From JBCBSS01 sp039819065 (GTDB lineage Bacteria > Bacteroidota > Bacteroidia > Cytophagales > Cyclobacteriaceae), in assembly GCA_039819065.1 (NCBI GenBank), contig JBCBSS010000099.1:1-29446 (forward strand): 29,446 nucleotides of DNA, given 5' to 3'. Each line of letters opens with the position of its first letter. Position 1 is the first letter of the stretch. This document shows, piece after piece, positions 8,061 to 14,923 of this stretch. The translations under genes and the position numbers were made by a program. The notes beneath the pieces were generated by a model that saw only the letters and a list, made by a program, of their open reading frames with translations, made no database searches and had not been told where the DNA came from.

Positions 8061-10100
8061 ATGATTAAAAAACTCTCAATCCAACTAATTACACTCTTTA
8101 GCTTATGTGGTATGGCCTTTGGCCAGAATGTTCAGCTCACAGACTCATTGTTGCGGGTAGTAGAAACCGATATTTCTGATAAGGACAAAGCAGACGCTTA
8201 TCAAATACTGGCCAGCGAGTTTTCAAGAGTGGACTCGGCCAAGACTTTTCTATATGCGAACAAAAGCATAGGAATAGGTGAAAAGATCGGCCATTGGGAT
8301 GCAGTGATGTTATCACGTAGCTCAAAGGCCTGGGTGATGATGGTTTTTGGCCATAAAGAGGAAGCGCTTAAAATGACTGAAGAGCTACTACAATTTGCAA
8401 AAGAGAAAGAACATAAGAAAGGGCAATTAATTGCACTAACGGTTCAAGGTGCCATTTATACTGACGAAGGCAAATACCAAAAATCGGTAGAAATATTAAA
8501 ACAAGCACTCGTCTTAGCAAAGGAAACGAAAGACACACGCAGGGAAGCGATTATAGCCAATAATCTAGCACTGGCCTTATTACGGCAGGATAAACTCACC
8601 GAGGCACTCGAATTTCTGCACATAGTCATTAATGTAGGAGAAGAACTGAACTGGGGACTATTGCTCATATCTGGTTACACCAACATTGGTTTGATCTATT
8701 ATCAGCAAGAAGACTATCAAGAAGCACTTGATTATCAACAAAAGGCACTTGAGTGGGGCATAAAAGAGAATTGGAGATCCAATATTGGCGGTTCATATCT
8801 CAACATAGGCATCAACTATGATGCGCTAGGTGAAAACGAAAAGGCACTAGACAATTATTTGGAAGCACTTAAAGTGGCCGAGGAAATTAAAAACCCCAAA
8901 CTCATCGCCACCTGTTTTTATAATGTTGGGGACGTTTACAATGAACTAGGCCAATTGGACAGCGCTTCGCTATACCTTGAACGTGGTATTGAAATTTCCC
9001 AGGAACAACAATACAAACTAATTGAGGCTGAACTGCTTAACTCCTCGGCCAGGGTACAACTTGCTAAAACCAATTATAGAAGGGCGCGCCAAGAAGCCAA
9101 ACAAGCGATTGATCTAGCTACCGAAATGAACAGTGTTAGTGAGTTACGGGATGGTTACTTGGTACTATCCATGGTTGAAGACTCTATTGGCAATCATAGC
9201 GCTGCCTTGCAAGCTTACCAACAGTATCATACTTACTACGATTCTATCCTTGGCGAGGAAAACAGCAAAGCACTTTCACGCCTAAGGGTCCAGTACGAAA
9301 CGGAAAAGAAAGAACAGGAAATCGCAAGCCTCAATCAGCAAGCCCAAATTCAAAGCCTGGAACTTGATAGAAAGAGCCAGAACCTTCTGTTACTAGCCGT
9401 ACTATTGATATTGATCACCGTGGTAGCGGGCTTGATATACATCTTTAATAGACAAAAAAGGCTTTCAATAGAACACAAGGCCCAGAACATAGAGCAACGA
9501 CTGCTTCGTACCCAGATGAACCCACACTTCATTTTCAATTCCCTGTCTGCCATCCAGGATTATGTGATGCAGGGCAGTGCTGGAAAAGCAGGTCGTTACC
9601 TGGCCAAGTTCTCTAAATTGATGCGTCAAGTGCTCGAAAATTCTAGAAACGAATTCGTGTCTTTACAAGATGAGGTGACCATGTTAGAGAACTACATGGA
9701 GCTACAGAACTTGCGAAGAGACGTTCCCTTTAGCTACAACGTTGTGGTAGATGATCAAATTGATGTGGAAGAAATAGCCATCCCTCCTATGTTCGCCCAG
9801 CCTTTTGTAGAGAATGCCATAGAACATGGACTTTCCAACCTTGAGGAGGGTGGACAGATCAATATACGTTTCCTGATGAAGGATGAGCGGTTGGTACTGC
9901 AGGTTTCGGATAATGGAGTAGGCATTGAACAAACCATAGAAACGAAACAAGTTAACCATCAATCACAAGCCACGAAAATCACACAAGAACGGATAGCGCT
10001 CTTCAAACAGATGCTCAAAAAGGACATTTCTTTCGATTTGCAAACGGAAAAAAATGGAGGGACTTCAGTGACCTTTAACCTGCCTTTTCAACGCATATAA
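8061..10100 (+). CDS. TPR-containing sensor histidine kinase of the LytS/YpdA (His_kinase) type
   Basis: A 679-aa membrane sensor kinase. The ATG at 8061 gives a clean signal peptide (MIKKLSIQLITLFSLCGMAF, cleaved near GQ); the longer frame from 8028 adds 11 residues that would spoil it. The periplasmic part (about 30-400) is a run of TPR units with the A-x-x-x-G-x-x-Y/x-x-x-G signature. A coiled coil, one membrane helix (about 441-461) and a cytoplasmic kinase follow. The kinase shows the phospho-acceptor box QMNPHFIFNSLSAIQ (His489), the N-box PFVENAIEHGL (Asn585) and the ATP-lid DNGVGI (Asp617). This family normally signals to a LytTR response regulator, but none is nearby, so its partner is encoded elsewhere. 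The input is presumably protein-protein or ligand contact through the TPRs. Confidence 0.93.
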   Translation: MIKKLSIQLITLFSLCGMAFGQNVQLTDSLLRVVETDISDKDKADAYQILASEFSRVDSAKTFLYANKSIGIGEKIGHWDAVMLSRSSKAWVMMVFGHKEEALKMTEELLQFAKEKEHKKGQLIALTVQGAIYTDEGKYQKSVEILKQALVLAKETKDTRREAIIANNLALALLRQDKLTEALEFLHIVINVGEELNWGLLLISGYTNIGLIYYQQEDYQEALDYQQKALEWGIKENWRSNIGGSYLNIGINYDALGENEKALDNYLEALKVAEEIKNPKLIATCFYNVGDVYNELGQLDSASLYLERGIEISQEQQYKLIEAELLNSSARVQLAKTNYRRARQEAKQAIDLATEMNSVSELRDGYLVLSMVEDSIGNHSAALQAYQQYHTYYDSILGEENSKALSRLRVQYETEKKEQEIASLNQQAQIQSLELDRKSQNLLLLAVLLILITVVAGLIYIFNRQKRLSIEHKAQNIEQRLLRTQMNPHFIFNSLSAIQDYVMQGSAGKAGRYLAKFSKLMRQVLENSRNEFVSLQDEVTMLENYMELQNLRRDVPFSYNVVVDDQIDVEEIAIPPMFAQPFVENAIEHGLSNLEEGGQINIRFLMKDERLVLQVSDNGVGIEQTIETKQVNHQSQATKITQERIALFKQMLKKDISFDLQTEKNGGTSVTFNLPFQRI

Positions 10101-10125
10101 AGAAAAGAATGCTTATTATAGAATT

Positions 10126-10150
10126 CCTTCCTAGCCGAAGGTTTCTTTTT
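10126..10150 (+). terminator. weak possible terminator after the histidine kinase
   Basis: A 5-bp stem (CCTTC 10126-10130 with GAAGG 10137-10141) is followed by TTTCTTTTT. The stem is short, so readthrough into the small downstream gene is likely. Confidence 0.35.
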
Positions 10151-10163
10151 AACGCATTTGATC

Positions 10164-10346
10164 ATGATAAAACTCGACACCCAATACCAACCCATCCTTC
10201 TTGAAGCACTTGAGGATATGATGTACAAAATCTCCCTTCAACTGGACGATCTGAAAGGTGGGCCGAACACACAGCAAAGAAAGGAGCTTACTCAGAAGCA
10301 GGCTCAGATCGAAGAATTGCAGCATCTAATTTCCACTGTATCCTGA
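10164..10346 (+). CDS. small coiled-coil protein of unknown function
   Basis: The ATG at 10164 gives 60 residues; a TTG two codons earlier is a less likely start. The sequence is amphipathic and rich in Leu, Gln and Glu (YQPILLEALEDMMYKI, then RKELTQKQAQIEELQHLI), which predicts two helices or a short coiled coil. There is no signal peptide or membrane segment, so it is cytoplasmic. It lies 63 bases after the histidine kinase on the same strand and may be cotranscribed. Its last 21 bases overlap the end of the convergent minus-strand gene. I do not recognise a family; the evidence that it is real is its composition, position and clean ATG. Confidence 0.6.
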   Translation: MIKLDTQYQPILLEALEDMMYKISLQLDDLKGGPNTQQRKELTQKQAQIEELQHLISTVS

Positions 10347-11657
10347 AAGCTTCGGATCATGCCTAAACTGCTTATCCAACGGCATCTCTCGCTCCAAAGA
10401 TTGTTGGATTGACTCATCCAGAGGATAACGCTTAAGCCATTCAAGGTCTTGCCAATACAATGCGTCGTAGGGCTTGTTTTTATAAGCAAAAACATCATAG
10501 CGCCCTATTAGGCTCCTACCCTTAATCTTAACAAAGTCTTTCGTAACGGGTGGGTCAAACCAAAAAGTCATAATGTCATATTCGGCATCATCGATATTTC
10601 GGTTGATGTATCTAGGCTTGATCAGTTTTATAAAATGTGGGTAATAGCGATCTCCATTTTTTCGGAATTTTACTATGAATACATCTGCAACGACTGACAA
10701 GCGATATTCAACCATGGCCATATCAGATAGGTTGACTTTGACATAACTACTCCCAGTGGGTTTAAGTGGTGTACGGCCTCCGCTACAGGCGATTTGAAGT
10801 ATGGTATCGTTATTAACCACCGTCATATCCATCAATTCAAACCAGTGATACTTTCTTATGTATGGCAGTGGTCTTTTATGGTAAAACCTATACAAGCTAT
10901 TCCGAAAGTGTCTTAAATGATTACATTCATAAAGCCTACTTAGCGGGTTTTTGGCGCCTCTGGCATTGGCAGGAGTATTAGCCCCCACCCTATTAAAGGC
11001 TTTGATGACAGTAGTATCAATATTGCCGTATTCTTTACTGCTTCTGATAGCTTCCAGTTGAATTCTATAATCAGATGTTTCCGGTCCGTATTTATAATCT
11101 TCAATAGTAACTATAGCCTCTTCAAGGTAAGTGTATAGTTTGTCCTCGGTCGATACTTTACGAAAGAAGCCTTTGAGTTGGTGGCGTCGGTTAGGGTAGT
11201 GCTTACTGCTATTAGACAGGGCTTTCTGAAAAACCTTGTATAAGTCGATGGTACTGTCTCTGAATACTATTTCTTTCAAAACAGTTGATGTCCTCTTTAG
11301 CTTGAACCGATTCGTTTCTTTCCAGTCATCCAATGTGGCCAATGGTATTTGAAGGTGTTCATAGCCAATATATGAGATCAGTAACGTGTCGTTGGCCAAT
11401 GCTTCAGGCACAGCGAAACTAAAGCGACCGATAGAATCAGTTGTTCCACCCAACTGTTGGTGGTTTTTCAAGAATACGGTAGCATATTCAATAGACTTAC
11501 CAGAATGCTGGTCGAGTACTACACCGGTTAGTTTGGGATGATTCACTGGCTGTGCAAGCGTAGATTGAAAGAGCAAAAATAAACAGGGTAGCAAGGCCCA
11601 TCTTGAGAAGCCTGCCATTGATCTATTAAACTTGGCTAGGGTAGGCATAGTGGTCAT
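10326..11657 (-). CDS. secreted protein with N-terminal carboxypeptidase-regulatory-like domain
   Basis: From the ATG at 11657 the product is 443 aa; a TTG three codons upstream and ATGs at 11648 and 11618 are alternatives. The last of these (MAGFSRWALLPCLFLLF) gives the most usual signal peptide, cleaved near STLAQ. The first ~90 mature residues form a carboxypeptidase-regulatory-like fold (LTGVVLDQHSGKSIEYATVF ... SIGRFSF ... LLISYIGYEHLQI), which in Bacteroidota often caps exported proteins. The remaining ~320 residues are basic and aromatic-rich, without a motif I can name; such proteins are commonly annotated only as carboxypeptidase-like regulatory domain proteins. There is no TonB plug or barrel, so it is not a receptor. 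It probably follows the 11741-12451 gene in one transcript (83-base gap). Its 3' end overlaps the convergent small gene by 21 bases. Confidence 0.8.
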   Translation of the reverse strand: MTTMPTLAKFNRSMAGFSRWALLPCLFLLFQSTLAQPVNHPKLTGVVLDQHSGKSIEYATVFLKNHQQLGGTTDSIGRFSFAVPEALANDTLLISYIGYEHLQIPLATLDDWKETNRFKLKRTSTVLKEIVFRDSTIDLYKVFQKALSNSSKHYPNRRHQLKGFFRKVSTEDKLYTYLEEAIVTIEDYKYGPETSDYRIQLEAIRSSKEYGNIDTTVIKAFNRVGANTPANARGAKNPLSRLYECNHLRHFRNSLYRFYHKRPLPYIRKYHWFELMDMTVVNNDTILQIACSGGRTPLKPTGSSYVKVNLSDMAMVEYRLSVVADVFIVKFRKNGDRYYPHFIKLIKPRYINRNIDDAEYDIMTFWFDPPVTKDFVKIKGRSLIGRYDVFAYKNKPYDALYWQDLEWLKRYPLDESIQQSLEREMPLDKQFRHDPKLSGYSGN

Positions 11658-11740
11658 ATGACACAATTTGTAGCTTTTTGAATACTTTAAAGTACATAAA
11701 ATGCCTCAAACAAAGAAGGTAGAATAAAGATGTTACGGAT

Positions 11741-12451
11741 TTATTGGATTAAACTCAAAGCATGCTTATTGATTTCCATTATCTGGTTTTCGAGATAGAG
11801 CATATCTTCCAACACCGATTGGATACCGCGTTGTTTGCCTTCGTAAATAAGTTTAATGGCTTCATTACTGGTGTTCTGATAATTTGATATGACCGTATTC
11901 AGTTTTCTCAATACTTCCACTTGAGATAGGCTCATAGCAGCCAATGTACCAGTCGACTGTGCCACGTCCCATGAGTGCAGGCTGACATCCGCCGCCCTCA
12001 GTTGGATGTTACCAGTTCCTGTTGCCAATAGTGAATCGTTTTGTACACTAATGCTGAATACGCTCTCCCCCATCACTAAAGCACGTTGATCTCCCTGACT
12101 TTCAATAAAAAAGCGATCAAAATAGGTTTGCTGATCGAATAAAAGCCCCTTTTGAAAGAAATCAGCCAGTTGATTATCGTTGTATACATCAACCGGAACT
12201 TGATCAACCGGAACGGCAAAAAGCCGATGTTGTCCTGAGCGAATTTCGTTGAGTAGGCTTGTCCGATACGTATAGGATGCTTGTATTAAAGAATCATTGC
12301 GCTGCACCTCTTGCCGAATGTTCTCTTTGACTGCCTTGAGTGTTTTGCCCAAAGCCACTTTCTCCCGCCAGTCGTTGAGGAAAAGTGCTAACAAGACGGC
12401 AAACACCACCGAGACAAACTCCATGATGATCTTAGAATTGATTAACCGCAT
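11741..12451 (-). CDS. N-terminally membrane-anchored protein of unknown function
   Basis: A 236-aa protein with a single hydrophobic helix near the N-terminus (MEFVSVVFAVLLALFLNDWR), followed by a soluble, largely helical region with coiled-coil character (GKTLKAVKENIRQEVQRNDS). The hydrophobic stretch ending in -NDWRE resembles the DUF6090-type membrane-anchor pattern common in Bacteroidota, where a helix ends in NWNE or similar; this is a resemblance, not an assignment. The start could also be the Met at 12424. It lies 83 bases upstream of the carboxypeptidase-regulatory-domain gene on the same strand and probably shares its transcript. No catalytic motif is visible. Confidence 0.7.
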   Translation of the reverse strand: MRLINSKIIMEFVSVVFAVLLALFLNDWREKVALGKTLKAVKENIRQEVQRNDSLIQASYTYRTSLLNEIRSGQHRLFAVPVDQVPVDVYNDNQLADFFQKGLLFDQQTYFDRFFIESQGDQRALVMGESVFSISVQNDSLLATGTGNIQLRAADVSLHSWDVAQSTGTLAAMSLSQVEVLRKLNTVISNYQNTSNEAIKLIYEGKQRGIQSVLEDMLYLENQIMEINKHALSLIQ

Positions 12452-12595
12452 ACTTCGTATATTCTAGAATGATGGCATGAGTATACACAAATTTCCAGAA
12501 TGAAAATAAGGCACTCCCCTCATTTTGTGAGTGTAAATGTAATTACCCACCTTTTTGAAGCCTGTGTAATTGCCGTTAAACAGGAAAACCAGTGC

Positions 12596-12697
12596 ATATC
12601 ATCAATTGATGATATCAGATTGGCTTAGCAGTAACTAGGTTACTCGAAGTAACCTAGTTACTATCAGTGCTAGATATATAATCAATTGATCATATAT
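12596..12697. repeat. symmetric trio of palindromes
   Basis: Three palindromes lie in 102 bases. The left one is a perfect 20-bp palindrome (12596-12615). The middle one is a 15-bp-stem hairpin (12630-12662). The right one is a 24-bp palindrome with one mismatched pair (12674-12697). Left and right share the core ATCAATTGAT exactly 80 bases apart, and their centres are about 40 bases either side of the central hairpin, so the block is nearly symmetric as a whole. Confidence 0.85.
12630..12662. repeat. nested palindromic hairpin, copy 1
   Basis: AGTAACTAGGTTACT (12630-12644) and AGTAACCTAGTTACT (12648-12662) form a perfect 15-bp stem around a CGA loop. Each arm is itself an inverted repeat (AGTAAC / GTTACT), so the sequence can fold as one long hairpin or two short ones. 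A second copy lies at 22080-22113 and differs at one base pair that changes on both sides. Confidence 0.88.
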
Positions 12698-12760
12698 ACA
12701 TTCGTCAAGGTCGCACTTAACCTCTAATAAGATGCTGCTCAGAAAGACAAAGCACGGAAC

Positions 12761-12823
12761 TCAATTCGTAATTGATCGACTAGATTGCTTCGTCGTTCCT
12801 CATTGCAATGACAGCCAGAATTT
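12761..12823 (+). repeat. ~60-base intergenic repeat unit, copy 1
   Basis: The unit begins CAATTCGTAATT, contains GATTGCTT then GCAATGACA, and ends with CCAGAAT. The ATTGC/GCAAT pair forms a small stem. The same order of conserved blocks occurs at 13059-13116 and, in part, at 13171-13210. Similar ATTGC...GCAATGAC hairpins are common between Bacteroidota genes as I recall them. Confidence 0.75.
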
Positions 12824-12828
12824 AATCT

Positions 12829-12877
12829 TTTGTCTCATGTCTTATGTCTAAAATCGAATATCTAACGTCTCATATCT
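12829..12877 (-). repeat. phased 7-base tandem array (seven units)
   Basis: Read on the minus strand, 49 bases divide into seven heptamers with consensus AGAYNTN: AGATATG, AGACGTT, AGATATT, one diverged unit, AGACATA, AGACATG, AGACAAA. The phase is kept across the diverged unit. Two 10-base units (ATCTATTTCT, ACCTGTTTCT on the plus strand) follow at 12874-12893. Confidence 0.75.
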
Positions 12878-12927
12878 ATTTCTACCTGTTTCTTTGTTTC
12901 TTTAGGCTTCTTCTTGACCTATAATCG

Positions 12928-13050
12928 CCATTCTACGGTTCGTGACGTAGGAACGAATCCGGGGAATCTCGTATCGCTGATGAGATTCCCAAGCCCCTCA
13001 AGCTACGCAAGCACTTGTCCGTCCGCTGACGGATCGCAAGGGAATGACGC
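12928..13050. repeat. nested inverted-repeat block
   Basis: The block contains a perfect 9-bp stem (GGGAATCTC 12962-12970 with GAGATTCCC 12982-12990), a 6-bp stem (TCCGTC 13018-13023 with GACGGA 13028-13033) and an imperfect TTCGT/ACGAA pairing near 12939-12958. It reads like a composite of dispersed Bacteroidota intergenic repeats. No coding frame is present. Confidence 0.7.
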
Positions 13051-13058
13051 CTAAACAC

Positions 13059-13116
13059 AATTCGTAATTCTCCACTGGATTGCTTGACTTATACAGCAAT
13101 GACATCCAGAATCTAT
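13059..13116 (+). repeat. ~60-base intergenic repeat unit, copy 2
   Basis: Direct copy of the unit at 12761-12823: CAATTCGTAATT, then TGGATTGCTT, GCAATGACA and CCAGAAT in the same order, with a diverged spacer inside the small stem. Confidence 0.75.
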
Positions 13117-13170
13117 TTCTAATTACTTCCATGTATTTCTATCTATTTCTACTTAATTCTAATAGCTTCT
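13111..13170 (+). repeat. phased 10-base tandem array (six units)
   Basis: Six consecutive decamers end in TTCT or TTCC: ATCTATTTCT, AATTACTTCC, ATGTATTTCT, ATCTATTTCT, ACTTAATTCT, AATAGCTTCT. The consensus is ATNTATTTCT. The 10-base period equals one helical turn, so the T-tracts lie on one face of the DNA and might bend it. Confidence 0.7.
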
Positions 13171-13210
13171 GGATTGCTTCTCCCTTCTTCTTCGGGATCG
13201 CAATGACACC
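13171..13210 (+). repeat. partial copy of the ATTGC/GCAAT hairpin unit
   Basis: GGATTGCTT and GCAATGACA flank an insert with a small CCC/GGG-type pairing, matching the core of the ~60-base units at 12761 and 13059. Transcribed from the dehydrogenase gene side it would form a hairpin about 60-95 bases past the stop codon. Confidence 0.6.
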
Positions 13211-13225
13211 ACGAAGTCCGGCTTT

Positions 13226-13260
13226 CCTGTCTTAAGTCTTTTGTCTTACCTCTTATGTCT
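13226..13260 (-). repeat. phased 7-base tandem array (five units)
   Basis: On the minus strand five heptamers are in exact phase: AGACATA, AGAGGTA, AGACAAA, AGACTTA, AGACAGG. The array begins five bases past the stop codon of the dehydrogenase gene and uses the same consensus as the array at 12829-12877. Confidence 0.75.
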
Positions 13261-13265
13261 AACAT

Positions 13266-14840
13266 CTAATTCCCATTCACCACCCTAATCAACTTTCCAT
13301 TCTCTTCATCTGTCAATAAGTAAAGCTGGCCTCGTGGTGAAACTACCGCTTTTCGGAGTCTGACACGGTCATTGATGAATAGCTCCTCGGCTGAGATGAC
13401 AGCGTCATCCTTGATGATCATGCGCCACAAACTTCCTTTGCTGAGGCCGGGAACGATAAGGTTGCCGTCCCACTGAGGAAACTCCCTGCCGCGATAGAAG
13501 GTCAGCCCTGTCGGTGCCACCGTTTGGGCCCAAAAGTGTACCGGATCGGTGAAAACGGCACCTGGTATAACTGGAGGATCGTAGTCCTTAGTCCTGTACT
13601 TTCCTGATGTTTGATTAGGCCATCCGTAATTCGCACCGGCTGTGAGTATGTTCAATTCATCACCTTGGATGGTGCCGTGTTCGCTGAACCATATTTTACC
13701 AGTATTGGGATCTACGGCTAAACCTTGAGAGGCACGGATGCCTGTTGCGTAAAGGCCTTTGATAGCTTTTGGCCCGAAATCAGGATTATCTGCTGGTATA
13801 GAACCATCGGGATTGATCCTGATGACCTTCCCCCTTTTGTCGGTCACATCCTGCGCCGACGGCGTATCCGGGTTCAGATGTTCGTAGAAGTTGCGCTCAC
13901 CGATGGTAATGTACAACTTGCCGTCGGGGCCGAATACCATCCCGCCACCAAAATGAAACAGCCCATGGGAATAGGGTTCGGCTAGAAATAAAGTTTGTAC
14001 GTTGGTCAATTTAGTACCTGATAGTACTCCCCTGATCACTTTAGTGGTGCTTTCCCTTTTCTTGTTCTCGGCGGCATAAGACAAATAAATGAATCCATTC
14101 TCGCTGAAATTGGGATCCAGTAGCACTTGAAACCAACCGGCATTGAAGCTTTCCGTTCTACCATGAGCACGAGCTGGAAATACACCGGCCTCATGTTTGG
14201 AGGTATCAATGAGCACTGCTCTGGCGACATCTTTAGGCAGGCCTGATATCGGCTGCCGTGCTTTGGTCTTTAGATTGACGAGCAGCAAGTCTCCATCCTT
14301 CTCTGCGATTAGTGCTTCTTCTTCGGAAATGAAGGCCATGCTCCACGGCCTTTTTAGCCCTTCCATGATCACCTCCTTGGCTGGTTGGGGTACCATTTCA
14401 ACAGGTGTTTTTGGTATGGGTGATGCCGACGTAGCCTTGGCCACGATCTTCCATTCTCCAAGGATCTTTTTGAGCAGCAGCAGATCACTGTAGCGATTGC
14501 CAAAAGTGGGGATGTCCACTTCTATCTTGGCATAGGCCACGTCCTTAGCGATATCAATACTGACGATCCTATTGTATCTTCCATTTTTGGTGCCCGGGGG
14601 TCTTCTGGTATACAAATCGGCATACTGTTCTGAGGTCATCACAAAAGCAGAGTCGGTGCCATTATACAGGAACATCTTCGTGCCTGGATGAAAGGCCGAT
14701 TTGATAGTGTCTGGGTAATTGTAAACGGTGCCATTGATGAACTTGTAAAGCGTGCGTTCGATCAATGCTCTGTCGGTTTGTGCAAATGATGATACGCAGC
14801 AAATAGTGAATAGAATGATGGTTAATAATATGCGATTCAT
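13266..14840 (-). CDS. secreted PQQ-dependent sugar dehydrogenase-like protein with NTF2-like N-terminal domain
   Basis: A 524-aa exported protein with signal peptide about 1-20 (ends SSFAQ). Residues ~22-137 resemble an NTF2/lumazine-binding-like cone (FINGTVYNYPDTIKSAFHP ... LLLLKKILGEWKIVAKAT). Residues ~155-522 are a glucose/sorbosone dehydrogenase beta-propeller: HFGGGMVFGPDGKLYITIGE with His296 at the position of the catalytic base of soluble glucose dehydrogenase, RGKVIRINPDGSIP, then WFSEHGTIQGDELNILTAGA and NYGWP. The family oxidises aldose sugars in the periplasm with PQQ and calcium. One key spot is unusual: family members usually have a GxRNxxG-type motif near the cofactor, while this protein reads GIRASQG (367-373), replacing the Asn by Ala. 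The 7TM-AraC regulator gene lies 83 bases upstream. Activity on sugar is likely but not certain. Confidence 0.9.
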   Translation of the reverse strand: MNRILLTIILFTICCVSSFAQTDRALIERTLYKFINGTVYNYPDTIKSAFHPGTKMFLYNGTDSAFVMTSEQYADLYTRRPPGTKNGRYNRIVSIDIAKDVAYAKIEVDIPTFGNRYSDLLLLKKILGEWKIVAKATSASPIPKTPVEMVPQPAKEVIMEGLKRPWSMAFISEEEALIAEKDGDLLLVNLKTKARQPISGLPKDVARAVLIDTSKHEAGVFPARAHGRTESFNAGWFQVLLDPNFSENGFIYLSYAAENKKRESTTKVIRGVLSGTKLTNVQTLFLAEPYSHGLFHFGGGMVFGPDGKLYITIGERNFYEHLNPDTPSAQDVTDKRGKVIRINPDGSIPADNPDFGPKAIKGLYATGIRASQGLAVDPNTGKIWFSEHGTIQGDELNILTAGANYGWPNQTSGKYRTKDYDPPVIPGAVFTDPVHFWAQTVAPTGLTFYRGREFPQWDGNLIVPGLSKGSLWRMIIKDDAVISAEELFINDRVRLRKAVVSPRGQLYLLTDEENGKLIRVVNGN

Positions 14841-14923
14841 GACGGTATAACTTTAATACCATCAAGGTTACGTATCTCAAGCACCTAAAGCCTGATACAA
14901 GGCAATCAAGAAGTACTGGATGA

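Larger units (their letters stand above)
12452..13265. other. 814-base repeat-rich intergenic region without genes
   Basis: No credible coding frame lies between the stop of the sugar dehydrogenase gene and the start of the membrane-anchored protein gene. The region is built from several families of short repeats, listed separately: a symmetric trio of palindromes, two copies of a ~60-base unit, a third partial unit, 7-base and 10-base tandem arrays, and a nested inverted-repeat block. The density suggests a site where intergenic repeats accumulate, not one functional element. Confidence 0.8.

Noticed and set aside
12829..13260. CRISPR array
   Set aside because: Repeats are 7 or 10 bases, contiguous and without spacers, and no cas gene is in the window.
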